Of a stretch of 64,000 nt of DNA, positions 59,492 through 64,000 are shown in pieces. The translations under genes were made by a program, and so were the position numbers. The stretch covers positions 173,331-237,330 of the forward strand of contig NZ_JACIVH010000074.1 of the NCBI RefSeq assembly GCF_014145615.1. Direction: 5' to 3'. How positions within the stretch are numbered: position 1 is the stretch's first letter; each line of letters begins with the position of its first letter. This stretch comes from Limosilactobacillus balticus. GTDB taxonomy: Bacteria; Bacillota; Bacilli; Lactobacillales; Lactobacillaceae. Below the pieces are notes generated by a model. It did not search any database and was not told the DNA's origin. It saw only the letters and a program-made list of their open reading frames with translations.

Positions 59492-60922
59492 ATGAAGGTC
59501 ATTAAAAACTATTTATATAATGCAGGGTACCAAATATTATTAATGTTAGCACCAGTGATTACCACTCCCTATGTATCACGGGTATTAGGCGCACATAATA
59601 ATGGAATCAATACTTATACGAATGGCTGGGTAACCTTTTTTTATTTAGTTGGTCAATTAGGTATTACCTTATACGGAAACCGTGAAATAGCTTATCAAAG
59701 AGAAAATAAATATAAACGATCAAAAAGCTTCTTTGAAATTGTGTCACTACAAATAATGACTAGTACAGTTGCTTTAGTAGTCTATTTAGTGGCAGTATTT
59801 CTATTTAGTAGTGCCTTTAAAGTTTATTTTTTACTCCAAGCTTTGTGGATTGTAGCTTATGGAATCGATATTTCATGGTACTTCATGGGGTTGGAGGATT
59901 TTAAGAAGACAGTTACTAGGAATACCATTGTCAAAATAATTTCAATTTTACTAATTTTTGTTCTTGTTCGGAATGAAAATGACCTTAGTAAATATATTTT
60001 TCTTTTGGGCTTTGCTCAATTAGCTGGTAGTGCTACATTATGGCCATATTTAAAGAATAGTATTGAATGGGTAAGCATTAAAAAATGGCGTCCCTTTCGG
60101 CATTTTTATCCAACGTTACTATTATTCGTTCCGACAATTACAACTCAAATATATTTAGTAGTTAATCGGATTATGTTAGGAAGAATGGCTCCGCAAGCAG
60201 CTGTTTCACAATTTGATTTTGGTGATAAACTTGTAAAGTTAGTATTAGCTGTGGTTACAGCTACTGGGACAGTAATGCTTCCTCATATTGCCAATAAGTT
60301 TACATCGGGTGATATCAAGGGTGTCCGTGAGAGTCTATATAAATCATTTGACTTTGTGACCGCTGTTTCTATTCCAATGATGTTTGGATTGATGGCAATT
60401 GCTAACAAATTTGCCCCCTGGTTTTTAGGAAGTCAGTATGGACCGACCGGTAGTGTTATTTTTTACGAAGCACCGGCGATATTAATGATTGCGTGGAGCA
60501 ATGTTACGGGTATTCAATATTTAATGCCGATTCATCGTGAACATGAGTATACAATTTCGGTTACAATTGGTGCGGTGGTTAATGTTGTTGCTAATTTGTT
60601 TTTGATTTCCCTATATGGTGCTGATGGGGCAGCTATTGCCACGGTAATCTCTGAATTTGCAGTAACAGCAGTTCAATTATTTTACATAAAAGGGACAATT
60701 CGGCGACGCCAATTATTTGGACCTATTTGGCGATACCTATTAAGTGGAATTTTTATGTATTTAGTTGTTTCACGAATTAATGGTGTTATTAGTATGAAGA
60801 TTACAAACTTATTATTAGAAGTCACATTAGGAGCTGCTATATATGTCATTGGTCTTTTTATCACTAAAGCGCCAATTATTGGTCAAGCGAAAGAATTATT
60901 AAAGAAAGAGGAGAACTCTTAA
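59492..60922 (+). CDS. Oligosaccharide flippase (Wzx-like, MOP superfamily)
   Basis: A 476-residue protein with 12 to 14 predicted membrane helices. The N-terminus VIKNYLYNAGYQILLMLAPV and ITTPYVSRVLGAHNNGINTY (about 24-43) are typical of Wzx proteins of Gram-positives. It carries lipid-linked repeat units to the outer face for the Wzy polymerase. A GAGG site is upstream. The last base is shared with the next gene (TAATG overlap), so translation is coupled. Confidence 0.92.
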   Translation: MKVIKNYLYNAGYQILLMLAPVITTPYVSRVLGAHNNGINTYTNGWVTFFYLVGQLGITLYGNREIAYQRENKYKRSKSFFEIVSLQIMTSTVALVVYLVAVFLFSSAFKVYFLLQALWIVAYGIDISWYFMGLEDFKKTVTRNTIVKIISILLIFVLVRNENDLSKYIFLLGFAQLAGSATLWPYLKNSIEWVSIKKWRPFRHFYPTLLLFVPTITTQIYLVVNRIMLGRMAPQAAVSQFDFGDKLVKLVLAVVTATGTVMLPHIANKFTSGDIKGVRESLYKSFDFVTAVSIPMMFGLMAIANKFAPWFLGSQYGPTGSVIFYEAPAILMIAWSNVTGIQYLMPIHREHEYTISVTIGAVVNVVANLFLISLYGADGAAIATVISEFAVTAVQLFYIKGTIRRRQLFGPIWRYLLSGIFMYLVVSRINGVISMKITNLLLEVTLGAAIYVIGLFITKAPIIGQAKELLKKEENS

Positions 60923-61980
60923 TGAAATTAAAATTTGTTTGTGCCCCGGCTTCTGGTAATGGTGGAACTGAAACAGTTTTGGTAAAAGCGCTAAATCATT
61001 TAGCTAAGAAGCATCAGGTTGAATTGTATTTAACTACGGTTCCTGAGAATCGATTATGGTTAGAGAATATGCAAGGGGTATTAATTCACAAAATAGGAAG
61101 TACAAGTAAATTTGTTAAATTATTTTATTTAGTGAACATCTTTATGAGTGCTAAAAGTAATGATCATTTTATTATATTAGGTGCTAATACAATAAAATTA
61201 GCTGCAAAAATTCGAAAAGTATTTAAAAAGAATTATAAAATAACATCATGGATACATTATTCTTTAGTAAACCAAAATATGTTTGACCCACAAAATATTA
61301 CATTAGCAGATAATCATTGGGCTATCAGTACACCGATAAAGCATCAATTAATGGATTTAGGGATTAAAGAGGATAAAATAAGCTTAATTTTTAATCCGGT
61401 CGACAAATATAACGGGATATTAAATACTCCTGATAAGTCATCTACTCTTAAACTAGTATATGTGGGCAAAATCATGCTTGAATCTCAAAAAAACCTACAA
61501 GAGCTATTTGATGGAATCAAGCACTACCCGAATAAAATTCATGTTGATCTGTTTGGAGCAGATGATAGTAATGGTGGGGTTCAAGAATATCTAAGCAAAT
61601 TGAGAATAGAAGAGTTATGTACCTTCCACGGGTGGGTTAAAGACCCCTGGAAAATAATTTTGAACCAAATTCATCCTAATGCTTTAGTGTTAACCTCAAA
61701 ATATGAGGGACTACCGATGGTTATGATTGAAGCGATGTCACGAGGCATTCCCTGTCTTGTAGCTGACTTTAGTGGGTATGAAGACATTATGAGACAAGGA
61801 TTAAATGGAGTAGTTTATCATAGTGGCAATCAAGAAAGTCTTGTGTCATGTATGAATTTAATAAGTAAAACTGATTTTAATACGGATGTTATTTCTGATA
61901 GTATTAGGAAGTTTAATTCAGATAATTATTATTTACGATTGGATAGTATTATAGGGGAGTATTCTAATGAAAAATCATAG
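60922..61980 (+). CDS. GT4-family glycosyltransferase
   Basis: A 352-residue GT-B transferase. An N-terminal PASGNGGTETVLVKAL (about 9-24) donor loop is followed in the C-lobe by KLVYVGKIMLESQKNL (about 178-193), LTSKYEGLPMVMIEAMSRGI (about 258-277, with the catalytic Glu pair) and VADFSGYEDIM. It is a retaining enzyme that adds one repeat-unit sugar. GAGG precedes the start, which overlaps the end of the flippase gene. The end overlaps the acyltransferase gene by 14 bp. Confidence 0.9.
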   Translation: MKLKFVCAPASGNGGTETVLVKALNHLAKKHQVELYLTTVPENRLWLENMQGVLIHKIGSTSKFVKLFYLVNIFMSAKSNDHFIILGANTIKLAAKIRKVFKKNYKITSWIHYSLVNQNMFDPQNITLADNHWAISTPIKHQLMDLGIKEDKISLIFNPVDKYNGILNTPDKSSTLKLVYVGKIMLESQKNLQELFDGIKHYPNKIHVDLFGADDSNGGVQEYLSKLRIEELCTFHGWVKDPWKIILNQIHPNALVLTSKYEGLPMVMIEAMSRGIPCLVADFSGYEDIMRQGLNGVVYHSGNQESLVSCMNLISKTDFNTDVISDSIRKFNSDNYYLRLDSIIGEYSNEKS

Positions 61981-63046
61981 AATTGAGTGGATTGATATAG
62001 CAAGAGGAATCGCAATTCTTTTTGTTATTATTGGACATTCACTTGGTAATTATTTTTCAAGTTATTTTTCAAATTTAATTTATGTATTTCACATGCCAAT
62101 ATTTTTTGTCCTGAGTGGCTATTTATATAAAGAAAAGAAGAAAAGCAAGTTTCTTAAAAATTCATTTTTTAATTTAATAATGCCTTATGTTGGTACAGTA
62201 CTTATAGCTTTTATTTTATTTACTATTTATAAATTTCATAATAATCCAATCATTGCTCCTTCAAGAGTTAACACTTATGAACAACTATCTGTATCAGCTC
62301 TTTACGGAATAGGCGCGTCTGCAAAACTGCCATTAATTAATTACTCAATTATTCCAATTGGCGCAATCTGGTTTTTGTTAGCGTTTTTTATTGGTACACA
62401 GCTTTTTAATATTATTATGACTTTAAAATTTAATAGTAATGATTTGTTGATGAAGGGAATAATTATTAGCTGTTTTACTTTTTTAGGAACTTATTTACAA
62501 ACATATATATATTTACCATGGTCCATTAATGCAGCATTCTTTTCGCAAATCTTCTTTTTTGCTGGCTACCTGTTAAAAAAGAAGAGCATTTTAAGGACAA
62601 AGAGTAAAATAGCAATTTTGGTAGCTATTATGATCTGGTTAATGACTGCTACAATTGGCTTATTTGGATTAGATAATTTACAATTTCCTAATATGTATTT
62701 AGCAATAGTTGGGGGATGTGCATCTAGCTATTTAGTCATAAAGTTATCGATGCTTTTAGATGACTTTTGGAAGTTAAAAAGTTTAAAAAAAGTTCTATGC
62801 TTTTTTGGTGCAGAGTCATTATGTATTTTTTGCTTTCATTTAATTGACCTTGATTTTATCCAAATTTGGCCGCGTGTTCTTAATCATGTATTGCAATTAA
62901 GTAATTCTTATTTTCTTGCTATTGTGGCTGGAATTGTCTATCGAATTCTTTTTGCTGCGATTGCGACATTAATTGTTAAATATATACCAATAGTAAGGTC
63001 TTTTTATATGCATAGAAAATATAATTTTATAAAAAATAAAATTTGA
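61967..63046 (+). CDS. Acyltransferase family 3 membrane protein
   Basis: A 359-residue protein with about ten predicted membrane helices. The N-terminus RIEWIDIARGIAILFVIIGH (about 4-23) has the D..RG and the catalytic-type His, and FHMPIFFVLSGYLY follows, both hallmarks of the OafA/Acyl_transf_3 family. It probably adds an acetyl group to the polysaccharide. GGGGAG is upstream within the transferase gene. It is the last gene of the cluster. Base composition is very AT-rich compared with glf. Confidence 0.9.
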   Translation: MKNHRIEWIDIARGIAILFVIIGHSLGNYFSSYFSNLIYVFHMPIFFVLSGYLYKEKKKSKFLKNSFFNLIMPYVGTVLIAFILFTIYKFHNNPIIAPSRVNTYEQLSVSALYGIGASAKLPLINYSIIPIGAIWFLLAFFIGTQLFNIIMTLKFNSNDLLMKGIIISCFTFLGTYLQTYIYLPWSINAAFFSQIFFFAGYLLKKKSILRTKSKIAILVAIMIWLMTATIGLFGLDNLQFPNMYLAIVGGCASSYLVIKLSMLLDDFWKLKSLKKVLCFFGAESLCIFCFHLIDLDFIQIWPRVLNHVLQLSNSYFLAIVAGIVYRILFAAIATLIVKYIPIVRSFYMHRKYNFIKNKI

Positions 63047-63116
63047 AAATTCCTTTATGATTTGAATATATATGTTACTATAAACAACGAAATAAATTTA
63101 ATGAGAGAGGTAAAAC

Positions 63117-64000
63117 ATGGGGATTGTAAAACATTATAAGATGTATAAAAAGGGGAAGAATTGGTGCTATATGGCAATTGCCACATTGGCAATAGCAGTT
63201 GGCGCTTTATCAGTTTCACAGGGGGTAAGTGCTGATACTATTAATAGTACAGTCAATACCACCAGTGTTACAGTAGCTTCACCAAAGGCACAGGATCAAA
63301 CGACTGATGTTGCTGTGGAAGTAACACCTGCAACGCAAAGTACAAGTGAAACGGCTAAGCAAGATGATCAGGCTAATTCAATTGCTCAAACTGATCAACA
63401 AGCCCTAGTTGCAAGTAAGATTGCTGTAGCTCCGCAAGCAGCTGCTTCACAGAGTGGTTGGCAAACAGATAAGGGGAGTAGCTATTACTATAAAGATGGT
63501 CAAAAGGTAACTGGTCAACAAACCATTAATGGTAAGAATTATTATTTTAATACCCAAGGTCAGCTACAAAAGAACTACTTTTTAAATCAAGCTAACCATA
63601 CCTATTATTTCCAAGCAGATGGTACCCGGTTGGATGATGGCTTCTATAATAATTGGGGCCACACTTACTATTTCCAAAAGGATGGTTCCCGCTTAGACAA
63701 CGGATTTTACAATAACTGGGGTCATACCTATTACTTTGGTCAAGGTGGAGCTCGCCTAGATGATGGTTTCTATAACAATTGGGGTCACACCTACTACTTC
63801 CAAAAAGATGGTTCTCGTTTAGATAACGGTTTCTATAATAACTGGGGTCATACCTACTACTTTGGTCAAGGCGGTGTTCGTCTAGATGATGGCTTCTACA
63901 ACAATTGGGGCCATACTTATTACTTCCAAAAGGATGGTTCTCGTTTAGATAACGGTTTCTATAATAACTGGGGTCATACCTACTACTTTGGTAATGATGG
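63117..64000 (+). CDS. Secreted KxYKxGKxW-signal protein with glucan-binding-like repeats (5' part)
   Basis: The frame runs off the window after 294 codons. GAGAGAGG precedes ATG 63117. HYKMYKKGKNW is the KxYKxGKxW signal motif, followed by a hydrophobic core and a cleavage site near VSADT (about residue 40). A Ser/Thr/Gln-rich linker (about 41-110) leads to YYYKDGQKVTGQQTINGKNYYF and then 21-residue repeats of the type GFYNNWGHTYYFQKDGSRLD. These are like the cell-wall/glucan-binding repeats of GH70 glucansucrases and other secreted enzymes. The catalytic domain is outside the window, so glucansucrase is the leading but unproven guess. Confidence 0.85.
   Translation, partial: MGIVKHYKMYKKGKNWCYMAIATLAIAVGALSVSQGVSADTINSTVNTTSVTVASPKAQDQTTDVAVEVTPATQSTSETAKQDDQANSIAQTDQQALVASKIAVAPQAAASQSGWQTDKGSSYYYKDGQKVTGQQTINGKNYYFNTQGQLQKNYFLNQANHTYYFQADGTRLDDGFYNNWGHTYYFQKDGSRLDNGFYNNWGHTYYFGQGGARLDDGFYNNWGHTYYFQKDGSRLDNGFYNNWGHTYYFGQGGVRLDDGFYNNWGHTYYFQKDGSRLDNGFYNNWGHTYYFGND
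63633..64000 (+). repeat. 63-bp tandem repeats with 126-bp higher-order pattern
   Basis: Units start at 63633, 63696, 63759, 63822, 63885 and 63948, exactly 63 bp (21 codons) apart. Two versions alternate (QKDGSRLDN and GQGGARLDD). The 60 bp at 63807-63866 are identical to 63933-63992. The array continues beyond the window. Confidence 0.97.

Noticed and set aside
63633..64000. CRISPR-like array
   Set aside because: The 63-bp units are in frame, coding and contiguous; they are protein repeats.

Overview
The window reads as a chromosomal segment of a low-GC Gram-positive lactic acid bacterium, most likely a Limosilactobacillus of the L. reuteri group. The grounds are AGGAGG-type ribosome binding sites, frequent TTG/GTG starts, a RecX + DUF1659/DUF2922 + YihY housekeeping set, an ArcD-like antiporter beside an ArcT-like aminotransferase, a GshA-type ligase, an ISL3-family transposase, and a KxYKxGKxW-type secreted protein with glucan-binding-like repeats. 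The genus is inferred from gene content only; no search was run.

Layout. (1) 1-4.2 kb: AT-rich accessory DNA with an Xre/ImmA pair and several genes I cannot name. (2) 4.2-12.6 kb: a defence operon made of a type III modification gene (mod), its restriction helicase/nuclease (res), a ParB-like-fold protein and an SNF2-type helicase, packed with gaps of 1-2 bp or overlaps. In front of it lies an 89-bp pentanucleotide repeat tract, placed just after a good promoter, SD and ATG. That tract sits inside a leader ORF, and in only one of the three possible repeat phases does the leader run on to terminate exactly over the mod start. This is the most interesting object in the window: a candidate phase-variable, translationally coupled switch for a four-gene restriction system. 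(3) 12.6-18.9 kb: a small membrane protein, a frameshifted pRiA4b ORF-3-like gene, a four-gene ABC transporter/LytTR/DUF3021 operon and gene remnants. (4) 18.9-29.3 kb: metabolic genes mixed with clear decay (tetR, two alpha/beta hydrolases, a MerR fragment, a truncated TenA). A MerR-type promoter with a 19-bp spacer survives intact. (5) 29.4-50.8 kb: mostly ordinary chromosome, with amidase, a second LytTR/DUF3021 module, BI-1, GshA, a hydroxyacid dehydrogenase, a LOG protein, a DEAD-box helicase, tRNA-Arg(CCU), an epimerase, flavodoxin/GtrA, methionine aminopeptidase, aminotransferase/antiporter, YjeM, YihY and RecX. (6) 50.9-63.0 kb: a surface polysaccharide cluster with glycosyltransferases, priming transferase, Wzy, Wzz-like protein, Glf, flippase and acyltransferase. 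It is interrupted by an ISL3-type insertion sequence with a frameshifted transposase. (7) 63.1 kb to the end: the 5' part of a secreted protein with 63-bp tandem repeats, cut by the window edge.

Several genes carry single-base frameshifts at A or C runs, so either sequencing error or true decay must be considered for each. The tetR and dienelactone-hydrolase-like genes also carry in-frame nonsense codons, which argues for real decay there.
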